Shown: positions 7,877-15,582 of the stretch, one piece after another
How positions within the stretch are numbered: position 1 is the first letter of the stretch
How the letters are laid out: every line of letters begins with the position of its first letter
Source of the DNA: Christensenellaceae bacterium
GTDB lineage: Bacteria > Bacillota > Clostridia > Christensenellales > Borkfalkiaceae
Direction of reading: 5' to 3'
DNA length: 64,000 nucleotides
NCBI GenBank assembly: GCA_948890655.1
Contig: CAQTYU010000002.1
Location: 194,469 to 258,468, forward strand
The notes under the pieces: model-generated
Seen by the model: only the letters and a program-made list of their open reading frames with translations
Databases searched by the model: none
What the model was told of the DNA's origin: nothing
Translations under genes and position numbers: made by a program

Positions 7877-9295
7877 ATGAAGAAAACCAAGATTATCTGT
7901 ACATTGGGTCCCGCAAGCGACACGGAAGTAGTCCTGTCCGATTTGATTGACGCGGGAATGAACGTAGCGCGCCTTAACTTTTCACACGGCACACACGAGG
8001 ACCACGCAAAAAAGATTGCAATGATTAAAAAGCTTCGGGAAGAAAAGAAAGCACCTATCGCTATTCTTCTGGATACGAAAGGTCCCGAATTCAGAATTAA
8101 AACCTTTGAAAAGGGTAAAATCACTTTAAAAGACGGTGATACTTTCACTTTCACCACGGACGAAATCGTCGGCGACAAATCGAGGGTTTCAGTTTCGTTC
8201 AAGGGCATTTGCGAGCAGATGTTCCCCGGCGACAAAATTCTTTTGAATAACGGACTTATGATTTTCGAGGTCGTTAAAGTCGAAAAACCCAACGTTATCT
8301 GCAAAACTATCGTCGGCGGAATACTTTCGGACAGAAAGTCAATGTTCTTTCCTGACAAAGAGCTTGAAATGACCTACCTTTCCGAACAGGACAAAGCCGA
8401 CCTTAAATTCGGCGTCGAACAGGGCGTCGACTTCGTCGCGGCTTCGTTCGTTTCCAAAGCGCAGGACGTCGTTGATATAAGAGACTGGCTCAGAGAGTGC
8501 GGCTCACCCGACGGACAGATAGAAATTATCGCTAAAATCGAAAGCCGCGCCGGCGTAAACAACCTTGACGGAATATTGAAAGTCTGCGACGGAATAATGG
8601 TTGCGCGCGGCGACCTCGGCGTAGAAGTACCGTTCGAGGAACTGCCCAGCATTCAGAAAACTATCATAAAGAAATGCCGTATCTGCGGCAAGCGTTCAAT
8701 CACCGCAACCGAAATGTTAGAGTCAATGATTAAACAGCCCCGCCCCACCCGTGCGGAAATTTCGGACGTCGCCAATGCTGTTTACGACGGTTCTTCCGCG
8801 ATTATGCTTTCGGGTGAAACTGCCGCGGGCGCATACCCCGTAGAAGCTGTTAAAGCAATGTCAAAGATTGCGGCGCAGGCAGAAGCAAACACCTCTTACA
8901 TCGCACACATTAACGAAAAAGACTATAACATTACCAAACTTTCGGAGGCGCTTGCACACTCCGCGTGTACTCTCGCGCACGATATCGGCGCAAAAGTTAT
9001 CGTCGTATGCACCCGCACCGGCGGCACGGCGAGAACGGTTTCAAGATTCCGCCCTATGATTGACATTATCGGTATGACTACCGACGAAATCGCTTACAGA
9101 AAGCTTGCGTTAAGCTGGGGCGTCATTCCCGTAATGAGCGAAGAATTTTATTCGGTAGACGTCCTCTTCCACTACGCTAAGCGCGCCGCGCTTGATTCGG
9201 GCATAGTCGAAAAAGGCGACAAAATCGTCCTAACAGGCGGCACGCCAAACGGCAAAAGCGGCAACTCTAACCTTATAAACGTAGAAACGGTTTAA
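7877..9295 (+). CDS. pyk: Pyruvate kinase
   Basis: A 472-residue glycolytic enzyme that transfers phosphate from phosphoenolpyruvate to ADP. Seen are the N-terminal KIICTLGPAS, NFSHGTHEDH, the metal/substrate loop IIAKIESRAGV, MVARGDLGVE, and TATEMLESM with PTRAEISDVANAV. The length is the short form without the C-terminal PEP-utilising extension found in some Firmicutes. ATG 7877 is chosen with GTGAGG nine bases upstream. Monocistronic, between its own promoter and terminator. Confidence 0.98.
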   Translation: MKKTKIICTLGPASDTEVVLSDLIDAGMNVARLNFSHGTHEDHAKKIAMIKKLREEKKAPIAILLDTKGPEFRIKTFEKGKITLKDGDTFTFTTDEIVGDKSRVSVSFKGICEQMFPGDKILLNNGLMIFEVVKVEKPNVICKTIVGGILSDRKSMFFPDKELEMTYLSEQDKADLKFGVEQGVDFVAASFVSKAQDVVDIRDWLRECGSPDGQIEIIAKIESRAGVNNLDGILKVCDGIMVARGDLGVEVPFEELPSIQKTIIKKCRICGKRSITATEMLESMIKQPRPTRAEISDVANAVYDGSSAIMLSGETAAGAYPVEAVKAMSKIAAQAEANTSYIAHINEKDYNITKLSEALAHSACTLAHDIGAKVIVVCTRTGGTARTVSRFRPMIDIIGMTTDEIAYRKLALSWGVIPVMSEEFYSVDVLFHYAKRAALDSGIVEKGDKIVLTGGTPNGKSGNSNLINVETV

Positions 9296-9312
9296 AAACC
9301 GTATATATAAGC

Positions 9313-9345
9313 AAACAGCTCACGGGCTATTCCCGTGAGCTGTTT
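9313..9345 (+). terminator. Intrinsic terminator of pyk
   Basis: A 14-bp stem AAACAGCTCACGGG / CCCGTGAGCTGTTT, five-base loop, T-rich 3' side continuing TTTAT. It ends just before the stop codon of the convergent HxlR gene. Confidence 0.9.
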
Positions 9346-9346
9346 T

Positions 9347-9745
9347 TTATTCGAGTCCTAATAATTCCCGTATCTGCCCGTCCGTATACGGGCTTACGTA
9401 ATCAGGCGCGCATAAGTGCGTTTGACTCCACATCATCATTTGCGTCAATACGGGGACGAAACTTTTCCCGAGCTTTGTCAAAGTATATTCTACCCTTGGC
9501 GGAATTTCTTTGTAAATTTCGCGGTGAATAAAGCCGTCGTCCTCTAATTCGCGCAACTGTTTTGTAAGCGTTGACTGCGTTATCCCGTCCATTCTCCTCA
9601 ACAGTTCACCAAACCGTTGCACTTTACTTATGGCAATATACCAAAGTATAAGAATTTTCCATTTACCGCTTAACACGGCTTGTAACGTACTAATAGGCAC
9701 ACACCGCGCCATAACTTCCCTTTTTCGGAATTTGTTATCAGTCAT
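9347..9745 (-). CDS. HxlR family winged-helix regulator
   Basis: A 132-residue protein with the HxlR fold. CVPISTLQAVLSGKWKILIL leads into the winged helix, with the recognition region GITQSTLTKQLRELEDDGFI and the wing IPPRVEYTLTKLGKS. Several family members (YodB, HypR) sense thiol-reactive compounds through an N-terminal Cys; a Cys lies near residue 15 here. It is divergent from the radical SAM gene, and AAGGAG lies five bases before the ATG. The intergenic region holds two inverted repeats, so it probably controls itself and the neighbour. Confidence 0.92.
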   Translation of the reverse strand: MTDNKFRKREVMARCVPISTLQAVLSGKWKILILWYIAISKVQRFGELLRRMDGITQSTLTKQLRELEDDGFIHREIYKEIPPRVEYTLTKLGKSFVPVLTQMMMWSQTHLCAPDYVSPYTDGQIRELLGLE

Positions 9746-9761
9746 AATAACTCCTTGCTTC

Positions 9762-9789
9762 TAAATAGCGGTTTACAAAAACCGCTCAA
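9762..9789 (-). promoter_or_regulatory. HxlR gene promoter with internal palindrome
   Basis: On the minus strand, -35 TTGAGC (9784-9789), 16-bp spacer and -10 TATTTA (9762-9767). The spacer is filled by an inverted repeat, AGCGGTTT-N4-AAACCGCT (9767-9786), a good candidate operator for autoregulation. Confidence 0.5.
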
Positions 9790-9835
9790 ACCCAATGATA
9801 TCTTTTTTGATACTACTACTAAATAAAGACAGTAC

Positions 9836-9886
9836 TTGAAACGCAATACCGTTCTAAATTACAATTAAGAAAAAAAGGACGGTATT
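9836..9886 (+). promoter_or_regulatory. Radical SAM gene promoter with inverted repeat
   Basis: -35 TTGAAA (9836-9841), 18-bp spacer, -10 TACAAT (9860-9865). AATACCGT (9845-9852) in the spacer is the inverted partner of ACGGTATT (9879-9886), just before the ATG. The pair may be an operator in DNA. If transcription started further upstream, it could be a hairpin that hides the AGGA ribosome-binding site. Confidence 0.45.
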
Positions 9887-9890
9887 TTTT

Positions 9891-10775
9891 ATGCACTACA
9901 CGGGAACGGTATGGCGCCCGCCTTACGAAGCTTGGTCGGCTTTGTTGCAAGTAACGGCAGGTTGCACACACCATAAATGCAAATTCTGCACACTATACGA
10001 AGACGTTCCGTTCAAATTCCGTATTTCCGCTATGCAGGAAATCGAAGCGGACCTGAAAGAATTATACTTCCATTCACCCGACGTGACAAGATTATTTTTA
10101 GTCGGGGCTAACCCATTCGTTCTTTCCACAGCAAAACTCAGAAATATAGCGTATTTGGCAAAACAGTATCTTCACCGATTAACGACTATCGGCTGTTTTG
10201 CGAGAATAACAGACATCTCCCCCAAAAGTATAGAAGAATTAAAGCAATTACGCAGCTGCGGCTTTAACGGCGTAACTATCGGCGTGGAAACAGGCGACGA
10301 CGAAGCGCTTGCATTTATGCACAAAGGCTATACTTCTACCGACATATTAGAACAATGCCGTAAGCTCGACGAAGCAGGAATCGAATATAATTTCTTCTAT
10401 CTTACAGGAATTTACGGAAAAGGTAAAAGTGCAGACGGAGTTGAAAACACTTTAAAAGTATTTAACCAACTCAACCCTAAAATCGTCGGCGCATCTATGC
10501 TTACCATCTATACTAATTCAGAGTTATATAGCGAAATACAAAAAGGAAATTGGGTTGAAGAAAGCGAAACGGAAAAATACAACGAGCTGAAAAAGCTTAT
10601 AAATGGTTTATTGATAAGAACACATTTTGCCGCTTTAGGCGCGTCGAACGCTTTGCAGCTACACGGAGATTTACCGTCGGATAAAGCGGAGTTAATCTCC
10701 GCGATTGACGAAACCGTAGCCCGCTTCGGAGAAAACCGGTTAAGACAGTACAGAAAAAATCTGAAACATCTGTAA
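9891..10775 (+). CDS. Radical SAM protein of unknown substrate
   Basis: A 294-residue radical SAM enzyme. The iron-sulfur motif near residue 24 is CTHHKCKFC, a CX4CX2C spacing rather than the usual CX3CX2C. The TIM-barrel part includes FLVGANPF, VTIGVETGDD and the helix SIEELKQLRSCGF. It lacks the extra cysteine domains of SPASM or Twitch enzymes. The same spacing occurs in a group of uncharacterised radical SAM proteins in Firmicutes. It is divergent from an HxlR regulator, which suggests stress-induced expression. The reaction cannot be inferred. Confidence 0.87.
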   Translation: MHYTGTVWRPPYEAWSALLQVTAGCTHHKCKFCTLYEDVPFKFRISAMQEIEADLKELYFHSPDVTRLFLVGANPFVLSTAKLRNIAYLAKQYLHRLTTIGCFARITDISPKSIEELKQLRSCGFNGVTIGVETGDDEALAFMHKGYTSTDILEQCRKLDEAGIEYNFFYLTGIYGKGKSADGVENTLKVFNQLNPKIVGASMLTIYTNSELYSEIQKGNWVEESETEKYNELKKLINGLLIRTHFAALGASNALQLHGDLPSDKAELISAIDETVARFGENRLRQYRKNLKHL

Positions 10776-10788
10776 ATTCAAAAAATTG

Positions 10789-10817
10789 AAAAGGTGCGAT
10801 ATTTTATCGCACCTTTT
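10789..10817. terminator. Bidirectional terminator at end of radical SAM gene and Opp operon
   Basis: A 12-bp stem AAAAGGTGCGAT / ATCGCACCTTTT with loop ATTTT. T-rich sequence follows on both strands. It separates the plus-strand radical SAM gene from the end of the large minus-strand operon. Confidence 0.85.
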
Positions 10818-11068
10818 TATTTCAGCCAGAAATATGCAAGCAAAAAGACAAACGAAAACATAAGCACGGAAATGATGATAAACGGAGCAATCGCCGCAAA
10901 CGCGCCCCTTACCATAGCCCAATACTCTTTTCTTGAAACTTTTTGCCTGTTTTTACGCGACTCGTCCTGCTTTTTTGCGTTGGGGTTATACCATTTAAAA
11001 CCGTCAACGTTCATATCGGCGAAACTTGTCGTCGTATCAAGGTCGTCGTCAGGCTTTTTCTTTGCCAT
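10817..11068 (-). CDS. Small membrane protein at end of Opp operon
   Basis: An 83-residue protein: a polar, Lys-rich N-terminal half and one hydrophobic segment at about residues 57-82 (AFAAIAPFIIISVLMFSFVF), ending WLK. No family recognised. It overlaps the end of oppF by 20 nt and has GGAG shortly before its ATG, so it is translated as part of the operon. It may be a small accessory subunit that tethers or stabilises the transporter; that is inference from position only. Confidence 0.78.
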   Translation of the reverse strand: MAKKKPDDDLDTTTSFADMNVDGFKWYNPNAKKQDESRKNRQKVSRKEYWAMVRGAFAAIAPFIIISVLMFSFVFLLAYFWLK

Positions 11069-12173
11069 CGCTCTCCTCTTTGTTCTTCTTTTTGAGCACC
11101 CTCATATCTTCCTTTGCAAGCGCTGTAATTCTTTCAAGTTCTTCGGCTTTCTTCAACTCTTCTTTGCAAGCAATATTCTCCTCGGGCGTGTTGTAAAGGT
11201 GACAGGCACAGAAATGCCCTTTTTCTACCTCTTTATAAATAGGTTTTACCTTTTCGCAAATATCCATGCAGTGCTCGCACCGAGTGTGGAACTTGCAGCC
11301 CTTGGGCGGGTTAACGGGCGACGGCAAGTCGCCTTTCAACAGAATTCTGTTCATCTTGACGTGCGGGTTAGGCACGGGCACCGCCGAGAAAAGCGCCTTT
11401 GTGTACGGGTGCAGAGTGTTTGAGAAAATCGACTCCTTAGTGCCGTACTCAACCATACTGCCGAGGTACATTACGCCGACTTCGTCCGAAATGTGCTTAA
11501 CGACGGACAAATCGTGCGAAATGAACACGTACGTCAGGCCCAACTCTTTCTGCAATTCTTTAAGCATATTAATTATCTGCGCCTGAATGGAAACGTCAAG
11601 CGCGGAAACAGGCTCGTCGCATATAACGAGGTCGGGCTTTAACGCAAGCGCGCGGGCAATACAAATTCTTTGCCTCTGACCGCCCGAAAACTCATGCGGG
11701 TAACGCTCGTAATAGTGCGGCTGAAGTCCGCACATCTTCATAACGCTTAAAATGTAATCGTGATACTCTTCCTTGGGCACGATTTTGTGCTCGCGCACAG
11801 CCTCGCCGATAATCTCGCCGACGGTAAGTCTTGGCGAAAGGCTCGCGTAAGGGTCCTGGAAAATCATTTGCATATTCGGGCGGAGTTTGTTGAACTCGCG
11901 GTTCTTTATCTTTGAAACTTCCTGCCCCTTGAACCAGATTTCCCCGCCCGTAACGTCGTAAAGGCGCAGAACGGTTCTTCCCATAGTCGTCTTACCGCAA
12001 CCGCTTTCACCGACTATGCCGAGGGTCTTGCCCTTTTCGATAGAGAACGTAACGCCGTCAACGGCTTTCAGGTACTTAGTGGGTCTACCGAAAAGCGTAG
12101 AGTCCACCACGAAATACTGTTTTAAATCTTTAACTTCTAAAAGAGGTGCTTCGCTTACTTCGTTTTCAGCCAT
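11049..12173 (-). CDS. oppF: Oligopeptide ABC transporter ATPase OppF
   Basis: A 374-residue ATPase: Walker A GESGCGKTT, signature FSGGQRQR, Walker B LVICDEPVSALD, H-loop FISHDLSVVKHISDEVGVMY. The C-terminal oligopeptide/dipeptide domain has PSPVNPPKGCKFHTRC and further cysteines (CEHC, CEK, CAC), the pattern that holds an iron-sulfur cluster in some Dpp/Opp ATPases; whether it does so here is unproven. About 45 charged residues follow. It pairs with OppD, whose gene ends 1 nt before this one starts. Confidence 0.95.
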   Translation of the reverse strand: MAENEVSEAPLLEVKDLKQYFVVDSTLFGRPTKYLKAVDGVTFSIEKGKTLGIVGESGCGKTTMGRTVLRLYDVTGGEIWFKGQEVSKIKNREFNKLRPNMQMIFQDPYASLSPRLTVGEIIGEAVREHKIVPKEEYHDYILSVMKMCGLQPHYYERYPHEFSGGQRQRICIARALALKPDLVICDEPVSALDVSIQAQIINMLKELQKELGLTYVFISHDLSVVKHISDEVGVMYLGSMVEYGTKESIFSNTLHPYTKALFSAVPVPNPHVKMNRILLKGDLPSPVNPPKGCKFHTRCEHCMDICEKVKPIYKEVEKGHFCACHLYNTPEENIACKEELKKAEELERITALAKEDMRVLKKKNKEESDGKEKA

Positions 12174-12174
12174 A

Positions 12175-13476
12175 TTAAACCTCCTTTCCGTTTTCTTTTG
12201 ATTTATAAAGATAGCACGAAACGCTGTGTGTAGGCGATACCTTTATAAGCTCGGGGTATTCCCCCGCGCACTCCGAACGGCAGGACTCGCACCTGTCGCG
12301 GAAGTAGCAATAGTCGGGCATATCAACAGGGTTGGGCACAAAACCGGGAATACAGTAAAGCGATTCGACTTCACCGTCAACGGTCGGTTTACTCTTCTGT
12401 AAGCCAATCGTGTACGGGTGCATAGGATGGTCGAAAATATCCTCCGCCGTGCCCATTTCTATTACTTTGCCAGCATACATAACGACAACGAAGTCCGCCA
12501 TTTCCGCAACCACGCCCAAGTCGTGCGTGATAAGCATAATACTGCCGTTAATCTTCTGTTTGATTTCCTTTAATAAATCGAGAATCTGCGCCTGAATGGT
12601 AACGTCGAGCGCTGTAGTCGGCTCGTCAGCAATAATAAGGCGCGGGTTGCAAAGAAGCGCCATTGCAATCATAACCCTTTGGCGCATACCGCCCGATAGC
12701 TCGTGCGGGTATTTCTTATAAACTCCCTCGGGGTCGGCCATACCGACAAGATTAAGCATTTCAAGACTTCTGGCTTTAGCGTTTTCCTTAGATATACCCT
12801 CAAGATGCAAAAGCGCAACCTCGTCAAGCTGGTTTCCGACCGTGAACACGGGGTTAAGGGAAGTCATAGGCTCCTGAAAAATCATTGCGATTTCACTACC
12901 GCGGATTGTACGCATAGCATCGACTGGCATCTTTGCAATGTCAACAACGAGCTCTTCCCTCTCGTACATATTTCCGCCGAGCTCGTTTTTCTTTATAACG
13001 GGCTTGCCTTTTTTGTCGAGAACGGGCTCTTCGCCGTTCACACCCGTGCGGGTTTCGTAAACGGGAATTTTCCTCCCCTTGTCGTCACGCTTAAAGCTAT
13101 GGCTTTTGAACCTTATAGAGCCGCTTACAATCTGCCCCGCGGGTCCTTGAACAAGTTGCATAGTCGAAAGCGAAGTTACGGACTTACCGCAACCGCTCTC
13201 GCCCACGACGCCGACCGTCGAGCCTTCGGGAATGGAGAACGACACTCCGTTTACCGCCTTAACGACGCCCGCGTCGGTGAAAAAAAAGGTGTGCAAATCG
13301 TCGAGTTCGAGAATGTTGGTCGGGTCCTTCATTTCCGTTACGAACTCTTCTTCCTTTATCTTTCTCTTCTTGCGTTTTTCGAAGTATTTCGTCTGCTTAG
13401 CGTTTTCCTTAGCTATGCGGCGGGACTCCGCGCCCGAGATATAATGCGATTTTTTTGAATTATTTTCTTCGGACAT
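12175..13476 (-). CDS. oppD: Oligopeptide ABC transporter ATPase OppD with large insertion
   Basis: A 433-residue ATPase, about 100 longer than usual. Walker A GESGCGKS is at residues 92-99, the Q-loop [10 protein letters not shown] near 200, then LSGGMRQR, Walker [13 protein letters not shown] and the C-terminal OppD cysteine region (CYFRDRC, CRSEC). The extra length has two parts: a highly charged N-terminal tail of about 50 residues, and an insertion of about 55 residues at 125-183 between Walker A and the Q-loop. Both are rich in Lys and Glu. The stop lies next to oppF. Confidence 0.94.
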   Translation of the reverse strand: MSEENNSKKSHYISGAESRRIAKENAKQTKYFEKRKKRKIKEEEFVTEMKDPTNILELDDLHTFFFTDAGVVKAVNGVSFSIPEGSTVGVVGESGCGKSVTSLSTMQLVQGPAGQIVSGSIRFKSHSFKRDDKGRKIPVYETRTGVNGEEPVLDKKGKPVIKKNELGGNMYEREELVVDIAKMPVDAMRTIRGSEIAMIFQEPMTSLNPVFTVGNQLDEVALLHLEGISKENAKARSLEMLNLVGMADPEGVYKKYPHELSGGMRQRVMIAMALLCNPRLIIADEPTTALDVTIQAQILDLLKEIKQKINGSIMLITHDLGVVAEMADFVVVMYAGKVIEMGTAEDIFDHPMHPYTIGLQKSKPTVDGEVESLYCIPGFVPNPVDMPDYCYFRDRCESCRSECAGEYPELIKVSPTHSVSCYLYKSKENGKEV

Positions 13477-13480
13477 TTAT

Positions 13481-14545
13481 TTACCTCTTCATTTTCGGGT
13501 CAAATGCGTCCCTCAAACCGTCGCCGACGAAGTTGAAAGCGAGAATTGCAAGCGTAATACATATGCCGGGCGGAACCCAGAAGTTCGGGAAGTTACTAAG
13601 CCTGATACTGTTTGAAGCCGAGTTTATCATTGTGCCCCAGGTTGCAGTCAAAGGCGGCGCACCGATACCGAGGAAGCCCAGCGTTGCTTCGGTCAGAATT
13701 ATACTGCCGAGCCCGAGCGTCATCGAAACGATAAGTTGCGGCAATACATTCGGCAGAAGGTGCTTGAAAATTTTCCTCTTGACCGAAAGTCCCGAACACT
13801 TCGCGGCAAGCATAAAGTCCTGCTCTCTCAACGACAGTATCTGCCCGCGCACAAGCCGCGCGATTCCCGCCCAGCCTATCAGGGTCAGAATACCCATCAT
13901 ATAATATAGTCGGATAATCGAATTAATTCCCGCAGCGTCGAACACCGTGGAAAAGATAAGCATAATCGGCAACGTCGGTATACAGTACAGTATATCTGTA
14001 AGACGCATAATAAAGTTATCCACCCGCCCGCCGAAATAACCGGCAAGCCCGCCTAAAATTACGCCGATCAGCGTTTCCAACAGCACGACGACAAAGCCTA
14101 TCGTCAAGGAAACCCTTCCGCCGTACATAAGGCGCGTAAATAAATCGTAACCGTTTTCGTCCGTGCCGAGCCAGTGCTCCGCCGACGGCGCGGCTTCACT
14201 GTTCCACTCGCTGGTAGAAATCGAAATGTCGTAGCCGATATGCACGTTTCCGTCAGCGTCGGTGTATCTTACTTCGCTGTAATTTACAATCGTCTTACCC
14301 GAAGTATCCCTCTGCGTTTCGCCCCAAGGCGATATAAGAGGACCGAAGAAAGAGATAACGAACAGCGCAACCAGTATGACAAGACCGACTATCGAAAGTT
14401 TAGAGCGGAAAAACCGTTTTGCAACGGTTCTGCCCGGCGAAAGGACTTTTACCCTGTCGCCAAGCACTTCACCGTGGAGGTCGTTGAATTTTTGGTCCGT
14501 GCCCGCGTCTGTTTTTTCGGTTTCGGGCATTTTTTCTTCTTCCAT
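13481..14545 (-). CDS. oppC: Oligopeptide ABC transporter permease OppC
   Basis: A 354-residue inner-membrane permease. A cytoplasmic tail of about 45 residues precedes TM1 (LSIVGLVILVALFVISFFGP). A large extracellular loop follows, then five more helices with the EAA loop region around GLSVKRKIFKHLLPNVLPQL. The loop after TM1 includes HWLGTDENGYDLFTRLMYGG, typical of OppC/DppC. AGGAGG lies six bases before the ATG. Partner of OppB, whose gene ends 11 nt upstream. Confidence 0.95.
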   Translation of the reverse strand: MEEEKMPETEKTDAGTDQKFNDLHGEVLGDRVKVLSPGRTVAKRFFRSKLSIVGLVILVALFVISFFGPLISPWGETQRDTSGKTIVNYSEVRYTDADGNVHIGYDISISTSEWNSEAAPSAEHWLGTDENGYDLFTRLMYGGRVSLTIGFVVVLLETLIGVILGGLAGYFGGRVDNFIMRLTDILYCIPTLPIMLIFSTVFDAAGINSIIRLYYMMGILTLIGWAGIARLVRGQILSLREQDFMLAAKCSGLSVKRKIFKHLLPNVLPQLIVSMTLGLGSIILTEATLGFLGIGAPPLTATWGTMINSASNSIRLSNFPNFWVPPGICITLAILAFNFVGDGLRDAFDPKMKR

Positions 14546-14556
14546 TCTCTCCCTCC

Positions 14557-15555
14557 TTACTTTCCTAGTTTTACGCGAGGGTCTACAACTGCGTACATGA
14601 TATCGGTCAGCAATATACCGATTACGGTCAATACCGCAATGAACATATCGTATCCCATAATAAAGAATATATCGCCGTCTTTCGTCATCTTATAGGCAAG
14701 GTTACCTATACCGTCGATTGCAAACACCTGTTCGATAATCATCGAACCGCCGAAAAGAGTCGGTAATATTCCCGAAAGCGTAGTTACAAGCGGAATAAGC
14801 GTGTTTCTGAAAACGTGCTTATAAACGACTTTGCCTTCCGAAAGCCCCTTTGCCCTTGCCGTGCGGATATAGTCGGCGTTCAGAACTTCCAAAGTGTTCG
14901 TTCGCGTATACCTCATCATAGAGCCGATTGAAAGTATAGTCAGAACGAAAATCGGAAGAATAAGGTGCCAGACGTTATCCATAAACGCCATAAAGCCCGT
15001 ATAGTTTGCGGTAGGCGTATTCAAACCGCCGTTAGGGAACCAGCCTAAATCTACCGAGAATATCTTTATAACTATACTTGCAAAGAAGAACGACGGAAAC
15101 GATATGCCTATCATTGTAAGGACTGTTACCGTATAGTCCAGCTTTCCGTATTGGTTGCAGGCGCACTTGATGCCGAGGGGAATTGCAATTACTAGCTCTA
15201 AAACAAGCGCAATCAAAGAAATCGCGAACGATACGCCCATATTGTTGAAGATTTCTTCCCCGACCGGCTTACCGTCAAAGCTGGTGCCTAAATCTCCGGA
15301 AAAGAATGCGGTTATCCACTTCCACCATCCGCCGACGATACCGCCGAACGAATTGTCGAGAAGATTATACCTTGCAAGAATCATATCGATCGTAGCCTGC
15401 GCCTGTTCTTCAGTAACACCGCTGTTCACCAAAGACTCAAACTTTCTGTTGATATAATCGGGGGGCATAACCCTGACGAGCGCGTAAAGAATTATCGATA
15501 CGCCCAAAAGTATGAAAACCGCCATCAGCAGCCTTTTTATTACGTATTTAACCAT
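14557..15555 (-). CDS. oppB: Oligopeptide ABC transporter permease OppB
   Basis: A 332-residue permease: MVKYVIKRLLMAVFILLGVS as TM1, a large external loop, and the EAA-type loop near NADYIRTARAKGLSEGKVVYKHVF. The C-terminal helix follows GYDMFIAVLTVIGILLTDIM. Length and layout are normal for OppB/DppB. It follows the binding-protein gene by 27 nt. The ribosome-binding site is weak (GGAG about 13 bases upstream). Confidence 0.95.
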   Translation of the reverse strand: MVKYVIKRLLMAVFILLGVSIILYALVRVMPPDYINRKFESLVNSGVTEEQAQATIDMILARYNLLDNSFGGIVGGWWKWITAFFSGDLGTSFDGKPVGEEIFNNMGVSFAISLIALVLELVIAIPLGIKCACNQYGKLDYTVTVLTMIGISFPSFFFASIVIKIFSVDLGWFPNGGLNTPTANYTGFMAFMDNVWHLILPIFVLTILSIGSMMRYTRTNTLEVLNADYIRTARAKGLSEGKVVYKHVFRNTLIPLVTTLSGILPTLFGGSMIIEQVFAIDGIGNLAYKMTKDGDIFFIMGYDMFIAVLTVIGILLTDIMYAVVDPRVKLGK

Positions 15556-15582
15556 TTTGTATAAACTGCTCCGAATGTTCGA

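Noticed and set aside
12703..13458. 251-codon plus-strand open frame opposite oppD
   Set aside because: Fully antisense to a conserved ATPase with all motifs; no ribosome-binding site and no family resemblance.
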